Positions 10,785 through 21,630 of a DNA stretch of 64,000 nucleotides are shown here, piece by piece (the first letter of the stretch is position 1; the number at the start of each line of letters is the position of its first letter). The position numbers and the translations under genes are program-made. The DNA comes from Bipolaris cookei (lineage: Eukaryota > Ascomycota > Dothideomycetes > Pleosporales > Pleosporaceae), in NCBI GenBank assembly GCA_002286855.1, contig NRSV01000047.1, positions 938-64,937 of the forward strand. Reading direction: 5' to 3'. A model generated the notes under the pieces. The model had not been told where the DNA came from. It did no database searches and saw only the letters and a program-made list of their open reading frames with translations.

Positions 10785-13784
10785 TTACTTCTTCTTCCTG
10801 GCCGAGTCTTTGCGAACAGCGGTACCAGCAGCCCATCGGAAAAACGGCGAGGGAGTAGGCTTCTTGCGTGAAGAGTGCCCCGAGCTACCACCGCCACTAG
10901 GTACGACAATCACAGCCGGTGGCGAATGGTGACCTTCGCCGGGGTGGCCAGGAGGTGGTGGCGGTGGTGGAGGCATGGCACCCGCGGGAGGGGGAGGAGG
11001 AACTGCTACGACATGGGCGTGAGATTCAGACTCACGTTTCCTGCTCTTTTCTTTCTTACCTTTGCCCTTGAGGGGGAGATGTTGCGACATGAACATTTGC
11101 GCATCCGGTGGCGGCGGAGGTGGCGGGGGGAGAACCTCTACTACTGGTTCAGGTGGTGGTGGTGGCGGCGGCTCTGGCATGGGCCACATGTGCATGGTGA
11201 TGGCCCAGTCAGGCTGAATCACGGTTTCCCAGATCTGAGGTAGAATGATCTCGCCATCCGGTCCCACAAGATCGTAGTGGCCTTGGTGCACATGAGGCCC
11301 GATGACATCGACGTGTAGGAAGGCCTGCTTGATAAGTTCCTCCATGCCCTGATCGCATGTAAGTAGCCACTCAACGTTACGCAATGATTGTCTACATACC
11401 TTCCATGTCTTGCACAATTCCCATGGGAAGCTGAATTTACGCCCGACAGCGTCCTTAAACTTGATTGGGAGTTTTGGTGCATCGGATGGCTTGAGAGCAG
11501 CAGCCTCTTCCTCAGCAGCTTTCTTAGCCTTCTCCAATTCCTCCGCAGCAGCCTTGGCATCGGCCAGGGCTTTCTCATGAGCCTTTTTGGTCTCCTCAGC
11601 TTCAGCAGCCTTTGCCTTCTCGAGTTCCTCTGCAGCGGCTTTGGCTTCAGCAAGGGCTTTCTCATGGGCTTTCTTAGTCTCCTCAGCTTCGGCAGCCGCC
11701 TTCTTCTCGGCCTCCTCTCGCGCCTTTTCGGCCGCTTCAAGCATTATTTTGGCTTTTTCGGCTGCAAGCTTCTTCTCTTCTGCGATTCTGGCAGCTTCTG
11801 CATCTGCTGCGGCCTTTTCTGCTGCACGGGCGGCCTCTGCAGCGGCCTCTCGTTTCAGTTGTTCATCCTTTTGAGCAAGAATGAGTTGCTCCAATTTGGC
11901 AAGCTTGTCTTCGTCACCCCTCTTCTTCGCTTCTTCAGCCTCTTTTGCAGCTTTCTCGGCAGCCTCCTTCTTAGCTTTCTCTTTTTCTATCTTGGCCTCT
12001 TGTTGGGCAATGAGCAAGTTCTCAAGACGGGTAAACTTGGCAAGTTCCGCATCTCTCCTGGCTTGCTCAGCTGCCTTTTCCTCCTCATCAGCTTTGTGAA
12101 GTAATAGCTTCTCGAGTTTCAAAAGCATTCCCTCTTCTTTGGGATCTGGTTGAGCGGGTGGCGGTGGAGGTGGAGGAGGCGGAGGAGTAGATATCATTTG
12201 CTGCTGCATTTGAACCAGCTGTTGCATTTGCTCCAGCTGCTGTATGTGTTGTATTTGCTGCATTGGCGTCATTTGTTGCATTTGCTGTATGTGTTGCATT
12301 TGCTGCACTGGTGTCAAGTGTTGCAAGGCTTGTTGCAAGGCTTGTTGCATTGGTTGCTGCAATGGCTGCTGAATCGGCTGCTGCATCGGTTGCAACTGCA
12401 TATGCATCGCCACTGGAGTTTGAGGTGCGGGTGCAGGAGGTGGAGGTGGAGGTGGAGGTGCAGGAGCAGGTGGAGTTGGGGCAGCATGACGCTCTTCCTC
12501 GTGCTGAGGCTTTGGTGTAGCTCGTTTTGAAGAGGCTTTCTGTGGAGGTGGAGGTGGAGGTGGAGATGGATGTGTTGAGTGTGGTGCATGTTCAGGATGT
12601 CCATAGGGATACATGTGCTGGGGCATGCCATATGGCTGAGCACCGTAGGGTGGATAGTAGCCCGTCGGTGAGTAAGGCATCATTTCCCCGGGAGGTGCTG
12701 CCGGCATCGAGGAACGGTGGCCTTTGCGTCCCTGGTGAGGATCTTGGTGGCGAGGATCCTGATATTCGGGAAAGTAGCCGCCGCGTGGGTCTCCTGCCGA
12801 TGGGGGCGGCTGTGTGAAGGGGTTTTGTCCATTGGGTGCAAAGGGGTTCTGTGCATATGCAGCATGGGAGTCATGGCCGAAGGGAACTAGTTGACCTGGG
12901 GGTGATTGCGTGCCTCCTGGGTAGCCGTACTGATATCGAGGGTCTGAAACCATGCTAGGTGCAAAGGCATTGGGCCCATGCTGGGGTATATGACCCCAGC
13001 CAGCACTTGGGTGACCATGAGGCGGGCCTCCGTGAGCTGGAGCGCCATATGGGTAATCGTCGTCGTCCTCGATTTCGAGAGGTTCCTGATGGACGGATTG
13101 GGGCCTTGGCCGTCGCGGCCTACGTTGGCGCTCCAGTTTGCTTCGGCTTCGGCTTTGGCTTCGGCTGTGGCTCTCGTGGCGGGAGGGGGGATCAGGAACA
13201 GGAGCAGCGTGGCGCGAAGATGTTCGCTTTCGACGAGACGGCTTCTGTCGAGGTGGAGCTACAGAAGGAGGGTGTACGGCGTGATGTACAATTGGGTGAT
13301 GAGCAACGGCACGATGTGGTGCAGAGTGGTGCTTCACAGCACGTGGGCGGGATGCAGAGTCTGAGGGATTAATTTCGTCGATGTAGTCCCACGAACCTTC
13401 GTCCTCTTCCTCTACGTCGTCGTCGTCTTCTTCGTCTTCGTTTTCGTCGTCGTCTTCTTCTTCTTCTTCTTCTTCTTCCTCGTCTTCGTCGTCCACGTCC
13501 TCGGTTTCCTCACCAGTGCTGTACTCCTCTTCACTGGCGGAGTCGACCTGGATTCCAGCCGAGTCCTCGTCAGTGAAATCGTCGTCGTCGTCGAATGCAC
13601 CCGTATGGTTGTTGACAGTGATTCCCTTCCGTAGTCTGATCGCAACGTTAGTGTCGCCCTTGACATGATAGCGGCGCTGAGGGGGAGTAATCGAGACACT
13701 CGACGGGGCAGTGCTGCGCGTCGTACGCGACGATGACGACGTAGCGCGCGACTTGGCCGAGCGTCGAGAGGGGGCACGAGGCAT
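10785..13784 (-). CDS. Coiled-coil, Pro/Gln-rich protein with C-terminal ubiquitin-like (ULD-type) domain
   Basis: One intron at 11349-11399 (51 nt, GTATGT...CAG) joins CKTWK to GMEELIKQAF, giving about 982 aa from the ATG at 13784. An upstream in-frame ATG at 13823 adds 13 residues. Layout: basic Ser/Arg N-terminus; acidic tracts (poly Glu/Asp near 13420-13500, coded by GAA/GAC repeats); RS-rich basic patch; Gly/Pro/Tyr/His-rich segment; poly-Pro tracts; a QQ/MQ repeat (about 12200-12400); a long Ala/Glu/Lys coiled coil (about 11500-12100); then a globular domain with KFKDAVGRKFSFPWELCKTWKGMEELIKQAF...YDLVGPDGEIILPQIWE. That domain matches the fungal ubiquitin-like domain found in many ascomycete scaffold-like proteins. 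The tail is poly-Pro and basic. Function unknown; probably a scaffold. Confidence 0.85.
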   Translation of the reverse strand: MPRAPSRRSAKSRATSSSSRTTRSTAPSSVSITPPQRRYHVKGDTNVAIRLRKGITVNNHTGAFDDDDDFTDEDSAGIQVDSASEEEYSTGEETEDVDDEDEEEEEEEEEDDDENEDEEDDDDVEEEDEGSWDYIDEINPSDSASRPRAVKHHSAPHRAVAHHPIVHHAVHPPSVAPPRQKPSRRKRTSSRHAAPVPDPPSRHESHSRSQSRSRSKLERQRRPRRPRPQSVHQEPLEIEDDDDYPYGAPAHGGPPHGHPSAGWGHIPQHGPNAFAPSMVSDPRYQYGYPGGTQSPPGQLVPFGHDSHAAYAQNPFAPNGQNPFTQPPPSAGDPRGGYFPEYQDPRHQDPHQGRKGHRSSMPAAPPGEMMPYSPTGYYPPYGAQPYGMPQHMYPYGHPEHAPHSTHPSPPPPPPPQKASSKRATPKPQHEEERHAAPTPPAPAPPPPPPPPAPAPQTPVAMHMQLQPMQQPIQQPLQQPMQQALQQALQHLTPVQQMQHIQQMQQMTPMQQIQHIQQLEQMQQLVQMQQQMISTPPPPPPPPPPAQPDPKEEGMLLKLEKLLLHKADEEEKAAEQARRDAELAKFTRLENLLIAQQEAKIEKEKAKKEAAEKAAKEAEEAKKRGDEDKLAKLEQLILAQKDEQLKREAAAEAARAAEKAAADAEAARIAEEKKLAAEKAKIMLEAAEKAREEAEKKAAAEAEETKKAHEKALAEAKAAAEELEKAKAAEAEETKKAHEKALADAKAAAEELEKAKKAAEEEAAALKPSDAPKLPIKFKDAVGRKFSFPWELCKTWKVCRQSLRNVEWLLTCDQGMEELIKQAFLHVDVIGPHVHQGHYDLVGPDGEIILPQIWETVIQPDWAITMHMWPMPEPPPPPPPEPVVEVLPPPPPPPPDAQMFMSQHLPLKGKGKKEKSRKRESESHAHVVAVPPPPPAGAMPPPPPPPPGHPGEGHHSPPAVIVVPSGGGSSGHSSRKKPTPSPFFRWAAGTAVRKDSARKKK

Positions 13785-15579
13785 GGCGCGAGTATGGGGG
13801 AGATGGGCTATGACTAACGGCATGAGGTTGGCGGTGCTGGAGGAGAAGCCGTACTCGAGCCTGCTCCTGCTAGAGAATGGCCGAGTCCGGAGTCCTGAGT
13901 GCGCAGGGAAGGGAGCGAGCGATGGGTCAAGATGGGGCGGGTGAGCAGCAGTCGAGATCCGAGGGCAAGACGGACGGGGGTGGGCGACGGGAGGGTGGAA
14001 AGTGGTGGTGGGGGTGTTTTTGCTGACCGCTTTCAGCGTGGGCGGGGCAGTGCGGCGCTGGGAAAGACGGCAATGTACTTTCTACAGCGGCGCGCTAACA
14101 GGCAAGCGGCAGACGACAGACGCTGCAGACGTCCAGCGGCGTCGCTGCAGTGTTCCTGTGCGAAACCGTTATTGTTGTGGTTGTCGTGGTTGCTGATGCT
14201 GATGCTGATGCCCTCGTTGCTCACGCGTGAGAAGGTGAGGGGGGAGCGGCAGAATAAGGTCTGCAGTGGGAACCAGGGTGTTCCGTTTGATGAATGCCTG
14301 ACGGCGCCGTTGTGGTGGGCGAGCTGTGCGCTGATTCGCCGGCAGAAAGTCAAGGCAAAAGGTCTCAAAACACTCGGGCTGGAGGATGGAGGCTTGGATG
14401 GGCAGACAAGCGGATTGGGTTGTAGTGGAGGGGTGCTGCCGTTGCACGCAGGCTGGAGCAAGGCGGATCGTGTGACGACGTCAAGGTCTGCGCCAAAGTC
14501 TCCAAATCAGATGACAATGAGAAATATCCAGCCGTGCTGTTTCGGACATAATAGTCTGGCCTCTTCACCTAATAGCAGACGGGGGACGGAAGAAGACCGT
14601 GCAGTGACAACAGCAGTACCGTTGCTGAGACGCGAGAGCGAGTCTACTGCACATGCACTGCCCACTTGTCCTGCTATTTAATTGTTTTGGCCTCACCGGC
14701 GCGGCGTCGTCGTTGCTCGGCTGGGGAGTCGTGGAGTGGTTGGCTTTAGTCGCATACGTGGTACATGCTCATTGTCCACCTCCCTTACCGCCCACAGCCC
14801 AACCCGTATGCACGCCTACCACACCCATGGCGAAGAGGCTCGACGGGAGCCGCCGTGGAGCCCAACCCCGACAAAGCCCGCCCTGACGTGCGTTTGTCAC
14901 CGACAGCCGTGACACGTGTAGCTTTGCCTTGGGGTCGAGCATACGCCAGGGTGCAGCGTCTTTGGGCACGGGTGCAGCCTCTGTTGCGCTGTTCGGCCAT
15001 ACTCTACACAGCAAGTATGCACCAACAGGTGGGGCATCGCTTTGCTTGTTGCAACTGCAACCTGTTTGCAACCGCGCCTCGTCAACATGTCCGTCCGTGT
15101 GCTGTTCCCCATCGTGACTGAGCCAACACGAGCCGCATCATAGTCTAGATGCTTTATCCACGTCTTCGTCGTCGCCAACACAGAGTACTGACTTGGGATA
15201 ATTACATATCAGCCTTTGGGTGCCGCTCTCGCCTATATTAGCCGCATGCTCAAGCGAACCCAGACGGCCGGCACAAATCCATTGCCCCGGATGACGCCAT
15301 GTCGCCTGCTGCTCTTCAACTGTCCCATGGCCAAACTATTAACCCGAACTTCACTCACACACGGTAGCTAGGCCAGCAGGGTGCAAGGACCCTAGGCCCA
15401 TGCGCACCCTCCGCCCCTCATACACACACACATATATATATATATATGAAGCCCTCAGCCATGTCACGAGACAAGGAAATCTTATTGTTGGAAATACTTG
15501 GCACTGTACAAGATATAGAACACACACGCTGCCGCTACCCGCTCTTCCAACCCGCGCAAAATCCAAAGCCGCTTGACAC
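13785..15579. other. Long intergenic region upstream of the ULD-protein gene
   Basis: 1.8 kb between the start of the ULD-protein gene and the stop of CYT1. Open frames here on both strands have no recognisable domain and look like chance frames in GC-rich DNA. A (CA)n(TA)n tract lies at 15422-15448, close behind the CYT1 3' end. The length suggests an extended promoter for the minus-strand gene. Confidence 0.5.
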
Positions 15580-16991
15580 CTATTGGTTCGTCTTGCCGGA
15601 GTTGTTGGGCTTGGGGATGTGGTCGAGGATGCTCTTGGTGGGTGGTGGCTGGTAGAGAATCTTTCGGTTCTTGAGCGGCCCCCACTTGTACCTGTTGTGC
15701 TCGTTAACATTGCTTCATCACGTGCCCATGTCTCACTGCAAACGCACCTCTTGACCCAGACGCTGAGAGAGAACAAGACGCTCGTGACAGCAAGCACCTT
15801 CCAGCCCATCTTCTTACGGTCATCCATCTCGGGTTCAGCGGCCCAGTTGAGGAACTCAACAACGTCCTTAGCCATCTGCGAGGTCGAGGCCTTTGTGCCA
15901 TCCTCGTATTCAACCAAGTCATCGTATAGCACACGAGCCATGGCAATGCCGGTACCGGGGAAGTAGGGGTTGAAGTTGAGGCCATCCTGCACAACAGCAC
16001 CCGCAGGTGGCTCCTCGGGATAGCCCGTCAACAAGCTGAAGATATAATTGCAACCGCCGTGGCGGGCCTTGACCATGAGTGATAGATCCGGGGGCAGCGC
16101 ACCGTTGTTGGCAGCACGGGCAGCCTCATCATTCTTGTAAGGCGCGGGCATGTAATCAGAGAGCTTTCCAGGACGCTTCTCGATCTCGCCCTGGTCGTTG
16201 GGCTCAGTGTCGTATTCGTTCTCCTCGGCAAGGGCTTTGGCCTCATCGACAGTCATGAACTTGCCAACGAGAGCTCTGTAAGGGACACGAGAGATGGAGT
16301 GGCAGGACGCGCAGACCTCACGGTAGACCTGAAATCCACGACGGAGGCTGTTGGCATGTTAGGACGAGTATGCGAGTACCATTCGGGGAAGACGTACGCA
16401 GCGTGATCGAACGTCTTATACCACTTTTCGTGCTCCCATGGGTACTGGGTAGGGTGCAGACTATCAATTCTACAGTCAGCTTCTTTTTTCCTCATTCTCC
16501 TTTACATCTTCTCTTTGCTGTTGTTGTTGCTGTTGTTGTTATTGTTGTTGCCGCCGTAAGCATGGACGTCATTCCATCCATGTCTTGGCTAGAGAGCAAT
16601 TAGCGAGTTGGCACACTCACCCTTCTTCGGCGGGAGTCATGGCATCGACATCGCGTCCGTAGAGATGCCAGTACCAAGCAGTGGAGCCGACGGCGAAGAT
16701 GGTAGCACCGGCGGGGAGGGCATTGTTCTTCCATGCGGAGGCAGCTCCCTCGGCAGAGGCCGATGTCGAGGCAAAGCGCTGTGATCACCCAATCCGTCAG
16801 CCAGACATTCAATTGCAACAGAAAAAGGCTCGAGCCCGAGCATGATGCCAGAGATGGCGTCGATGAAGCTCGCGGGAGCCGTTCGCGGGAACTGGGCCGT
16901 GTGGGAGGCGTACCGAAGCTGGTCTGCTAGTGGCATTGCGAGTCGCGGCGCCGGCGGTGCGTGCCGTACGCAGTGCTGAGCGAGCCAACAT
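15580..16991 (-). CDS. CYT1: Cytochrome c1, heme protein of the bc1 complex
   Basis: Electron carrier of mitochondrial complex III; passes electrons from the Rieske protein to cytochrome c. Five exons on the minus strand: 16914-16991, 16621-16778, 16398-16460, 15748-16347 and 15580-15691, giving 336 aa. Introns are 135, 160, 50 and 56 nt, and all joins keep phase. The N-terminus (MLARSALRTARTAG...) is a typical Arg/Ala mitochondrial presequence. Heme attachment is CASCH at residues 112-116. The axial Met lies in GTGIAMARVL (about residue 236). A single C-terminal membrane anchor spans about residues 281-298, followed by YKWGPLKNRKILYQPP, the conserved matrix tail. No frame damage. Length matches fungal homologues. 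Confidence 0.96.
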
Positions 16992-18198
16992 GGTTTTGTG
17001 AAGTCGGCTCGGAGCGAGAGGAGAAGTGGATCAATGGGGGTTGTCGGCGTTGGTGATAGTGGTGAAGGAGGGCTGTTTGGTCGCAACTTCTTCGCTCGAG
17101 GCTTGGCGAGACCTAATCAAGTCGACGAGCGCTGTGATTGGCCGGCGCCCGCGGCTTTCGGCGATGTATGATCTGTATATTGCGAATGCAAGCAACACTT
17201 GGGCGCCCTCACAACAGTCAACGGCCAGGCGGACATCTCTTGCAATTGCCTCTCTGAGGCCAGTTGAAAGCAGATCTTTGTCCGTGGTGCCGATAACTTA
17301 CTGGCTGGAATGCAGTATACGTCACATGACTTTGTATGGAACACCTAGCACGCGCAAGTTTGGCCGGCACAAATACGTGTGAGAGAGCATGACATCAATC
17401 CATAAGTCAAACATGCAGCTTGGGGGCAACGAGGACTGTGACCCAAGAAAGAAAGAAGCAAAGCAACTGCACGTACTGCATCATCAACGCAGCGGTGGGG
17501 TCTGACGATGGGCATGCCGTGGATTCAATCATCTGCTCTGCCCAAGACATTATTCATGTAGCGCTACTTCTATACCCTTCCACTCATGGCGTGGTTGCAG
17601 AAGGGCTCAAACGAGGGCTAGTGTTTTCTCTAGCAAGGACTGGCGATGTTGCCAGAACACACAGCGTCTCTGCAGAGAGGGAGATGGCTGGGAGGACTTC
17701 CTTGCGGTGTTTGAGAAGAGAAAAAAAGAAAGGCTCTACGAGGGCGGCGGTGGGATAGTATTTGTACTAGGCCGCACACGCACACTGCCCAAACACTGGG
17801 ACAGCCTAGCGGCGTGTGCAGTCGCAAGCCCTCTCTGCCCTGCCAAACCTCGCCCGGCCAATTGCAACGAGCGCGCTCTCACCGCAGCACGCCCTCATCG
17901 ACTGTAACGGTTGGGCCTGATGCGGCGCTTCAAGCAGAATGGCGCTTCTGCCCTGCAATGCGGGCGTATGGTGCTATCGCGGCCGGCCATCACCGCCTCG
18001 CGCAGCCGGCTGAGTTCTCACCGGAGTCCACAGCTGCACACGCTCTCGAGCCCCACGACAAGCTCTCGATACTACCCCGCTACCCGCGCCCAGCTACAGC
18101 TACCACAGCTACAACACGCGCCCTCTCGCCCATCGCTCACTCCCCCCTCCCGCCTTTCTCTTGCTCCCCCCGTCCGTTATTGCTCGCACCGAAGAAAC
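16992..18198. promoter_or_regulatory. Divergent upstream region of CYT1 and the M1 aminopeptidase
   Basis: 1.2 kb between divergent starts. The part nearest the aminopeptidase (17911-18198) is open in frame with it and may be coding as a presequence; see the aminopeptidase entry. Elsewhere no gene is supported. Confidence 0.5.
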
Positions 18199-20952
18199 AT
18201 GTGCAAACACTTCGGAGTCGACGACCAGTCGGCCATTGACGTCTCCAAAGGTCGAGAGGTGTTGCCCACCAATGTCAAGCCTGTGCACTACGACTTGACC
18301 TTGGAGCCAGACTTTGGCAAGTTCACCTACACTGGTACGGTGACAATTGAGTATGGCCTACTTCTTGCAACACATGCGCCCGCTTGCTGACACGCCACCA
18401 GTCTGGACGTCGTCGACGACACCACATCCGTAACACTCAACACCAACGAACTCAAGATTCACTCCACCAAGATCACAGCGGGCCAGCAGGTCATCTCAGA
18501 CGCTCCTAGTGTCAGCACCGATGAAGAGGCACAAACGACCAAGGTCAGCTTCGACCAGACCATCTCCCGCGGCAGCAAGGCGCAGCTCACTATGACCTTC
18601 TCGGGCATCCTCAATGACAACATGGCTGGCTTCTATCGTTCCTCATTCAAGGCGGAGGACGGCTCCACCACATACATGGCCACGACCCAGATGGAGCCCA
18701 CTGATGCTAGGCGTGCATTCCCCTGCTTCGACGAGCCCGCCCTCAAGGCCAAATTCACAGTGACACTTGTCGCCGACGAGAAAATGACATGCTTGAGCAA
18801 CATGGACGTAGCTTCGGAAAAACAAGTTGACAGTGCCGTCACAGGCGGAAAACGCAAGGCTGTTACCTTCAACCCCACGCCACTCATGTCGACATATCTT
18901 CTGTGCTTTATCGTCGGAGAGCTCAACTACATCGAGACCAACAATTTCCGCGTTCCGGTGCGAGTATATGCTCCAAAGGACAGAGACATTGAGCACGGCC
19001 GCTTCTCCCTTGAACTGGCGGCAAAGACGCTCGATTTTTACGAAAAGACCTTTGACAGCGCTTTCCCCCTACCCAAGATGGACATGGTAGCCATTCCAGA
19101 CTTCAGTGCTGGTGCCATGGAGAACTGGGGTCTTATTACCTACCGCGTGGTCGATGTGCTCATCGATGAAAAGGTCAGTGGCGCCGCCACCAAGCAGCGT
19201 GTAGCCGAGACTGTGCAACACGAACTGGCGCATCAGTGGTTCGGCAATCTTGTCACCATGGACTTCTGGGATGGCTTGTGGCTCAACGAGGGATTTGCGA
19301 CATGGATGTCGTGGTATTCCTGCAACGTCTTCTACCCTGATTGGAAGGTCTGGGAAGGTTACGTTACTGACAACCTCGCAAGCGCACTCTCCCTCGACTC
19401 CCTGCGCAGCAGCCACCCCATTGAGATTCCAGTGAAGCGTGCAGACGAAATCAATCAGATATTTGATGCCATTTCGTATTCCAAGGGCTCTAGCGTCATT
19501 CGCATGATTTCCAAGTGGGTTGGCGAGGAGACTTTCATGGAAGGCATTCGCCAGTACCTCAAGAAGCATGCTTACGGCAACACAGAGACGGGCGATCTCT
19601 GGGCTGCTTTGGCCAAGGCTAGCGGCAAGGATGTTGGTAAGGTTATGGACATCTGGACCAAGAAGGTCGGTTACCCTGTGGTCGCCGTCACCGAGGGCAC
19701 CGACTCGATCCATCTCAAACAGAATCGTTTCCTCCGCACTGCCGATGTCAAACCCGAAGAAGACAAGACCCTGTACCCTGTCTTCCTTGGACTTCGAACC
19801 AAGGATGGTGTTGATGAGGACTTGACCCTCTTCGATCGCGAGGCCGACTTCAAACTCAAGGATATGGATTTCTTCAAACTAAATGCAGACCACTCTGGAT
19901 TGTACCGAACTTTGTATACACCAGAACGACTACGCAAGCTTGGCATTGCCGCGAAAGAGGGCCTCCTTACTGTTGAAGACAGGGCCGGGATGATTGCTGA
20001 CGCTGGTTCGCTGGCTGCGTCTGGGTACCAAAAGACATCTGGAATCCTCTCGTTGCTTGATAGCTTCAAGGATGAGTCGGAATTTGTTGTTTGGGGAGAG
20101 ATTTTGTCGCGCATTGGAGTGCTTCGAGGCGCATGGATGTTTGAAGATCAAAAGACTAGGTATGCTCTGAAGAAGTTCCAACTTGACCTAAGCGCCGAAA
20201 AGGCACACCAGCTGGGATGGGAGTTCAATGAAAATGATGGACATATTCAGCAGCAGTTCAAGGGCCTCATGTTTGGCACTGCCGGCATGGCAGGTGACGA
20301 GAAGATCACCAAAGCCTGTTTCGACATGTTTGCCAAGTTTAAAGCAGGCGACAAGTCCGCCATCCATCCCAACATTCGTGGGAGCGTGTATGCCATTGTA
20401 CTGAACAATGGTGGCGAAGAAGAGGTAAGTCATTGCCACATTGATTACTGCGCGTCTCCATACTGATCAACAAAACAGTACAACGTCATTGTCAACGAGG
20501 CTCGAAATGCAGCTACAAGCGACGAACGCAACTCTGCTCTTCGGTCGCTGGGGCGGGCCAAGTCACCAGAACTCATGAAGCGCACGCTTGATATGGCGCT
20601 CAGTGACGATGTCAAGGGCCAAGACATCTATCTTCCCATTGGAGCACTGAGAACGCACCCAGCAGGATGCCATGCGCTCTGGCATTGGGTCAAGGAAAAT
20701 TGGGCAGAACTAGAGCGCAGGCTTCCCCCAAGTCTGAGCATGCTCAGCTCCGTCGTGTCTATAACGACGTCTTGCTTCACGCACCGTGAGCATGTTGAGG
20801 ATATTGAGGCCTTTTTCAAGAACAAGAGCACGAAGGGCTTTGATATGGCACTTTCTCAGAGCCTGGACAGTATCAATGCAAAGGCTGCATGGGTTGTGCG
20901 AGATTCGGAGGACGTGAATTTTTGGCTTAAAGTACACAACTACCTGCCGTGA
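18199..20952 (+). CDS. AAP1: M1 zinc aminopeptidase, AAP1/APE2 (puromycin-sensitive) type
   Basis: Removes N-terminal residues from peptides with one catalytic zinc. Three exons from the ATG at 18199: 18199-18350, 18402-20424 and 20479-20952, giving 882 aa, the usual family length. Introns are 51 and 54 nt. Catalytic features: exopeptidase motif GAMEN at 288-292, zinc motif HELAH at 324-328 with third ligand Glu347 in LNEGFA. The C-terminal ERAP1-like helical domain is present (YNVIVNEARNAATSDERN...). The frame stays open upstream to ATGs at 17968 and 17911. From 17968 the extra 77 residues are rich in Arg/Ser and contain no Asp or Glu, as expected of a mitochondrial presequence, so two products are possible. 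Yeast APE2 also has an N-terminal extension. Function is firm; the start is uncertain. Confidence 0.94.
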
Positions 20953-21630
20953 TTGGCACATTGGCCTGTCGGACCAGATGCAAGCAGGGCCTTGGGGTAC
21001 CTGAGCAACTAGGCAGCCGGAGCTGAAATGGAATAGATTAAGTAACTGTATAACAGTAGAAAGAAGAAATGGCAGCACTTTGGTTGCAAGCCTGGTTGTC
21101 TAGCATTTTTGAGGCAAGGTGATGTCTGGTGATGGCTGCCAAAGGCTAAACAAATAGATAGCACTTAGTACTTATTAGGCGTTGCGTCATGGTTTGCGGG
21201 GTGGGATTCTGCAGGGGGATGGCAATGTAAGTAGACAAGCGCTCGATGGGCTTGCACACGTCCCCCCAAGGCGGGAGTCGGAAGACGCGTAGTGGACCTG
21301 CAACGTCAGCCTTGCCAGGCCTCCCGAACATGTGATAATTGTGTGTTCAGACATTAGCCACCTATGATTGTTGAGACTACCATTGCTGGTTTCTTGCGTC
21401 ACTTGGCAGCGTTTCCAACCGCTCGCTCTTTCTGTCTATTGCTCTCCAGAACATCCCGCTGCTATCGTTTGCATTCAGCCACGGCTCGACATAAGACTGG
21501 CTTACTGCCGCCACTCACCCCCAGGTAGCCATTGCCCATGCGTTGACGACAATTGCCTCGCACGTCTGAGTCGCACACTCGACCACCGGTGGCATACGCA
21601 AGAGTTGGAGAAGAACCGGCGTCCCGCGCA
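20953..21630. other. Intergenic region between aminopeptidase and SEC59
   Basis: 678 bp separating two tandem plus-strand genes: the aminopeptidase 3' end and the SEC59 promoter. An upstream in-frame ATG for SEC59 at 21553 would add 26 residues. Nothing else recognised. Confidence 0.5.

Noticed and set aside
12200..12420. CRISPR-like spaced repeats (TGCTGCATTTG units)
   Set aside because: They are codon repeats for Gln/Met-rich protein sequence in a eukaryotic gene, not direct repeats with unique spacers.
11388..12530. Long plus-strand ORFs rich in Leu/Ser/Ala or Trp/Arg
   Set aside because: They are mirror frames of the Ala/Glu/Lys coiled coil and the Gln/Pro repeats of the minus-strand gene.
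13899..14681. 260-codon plus-strand ORF upstream of the ULD-protein gene
   Set aside because: Composition is erratic, no domain is seen, and overlapping frames of similar length exist on both strands, as expected in GC-rich intergenic DNA.
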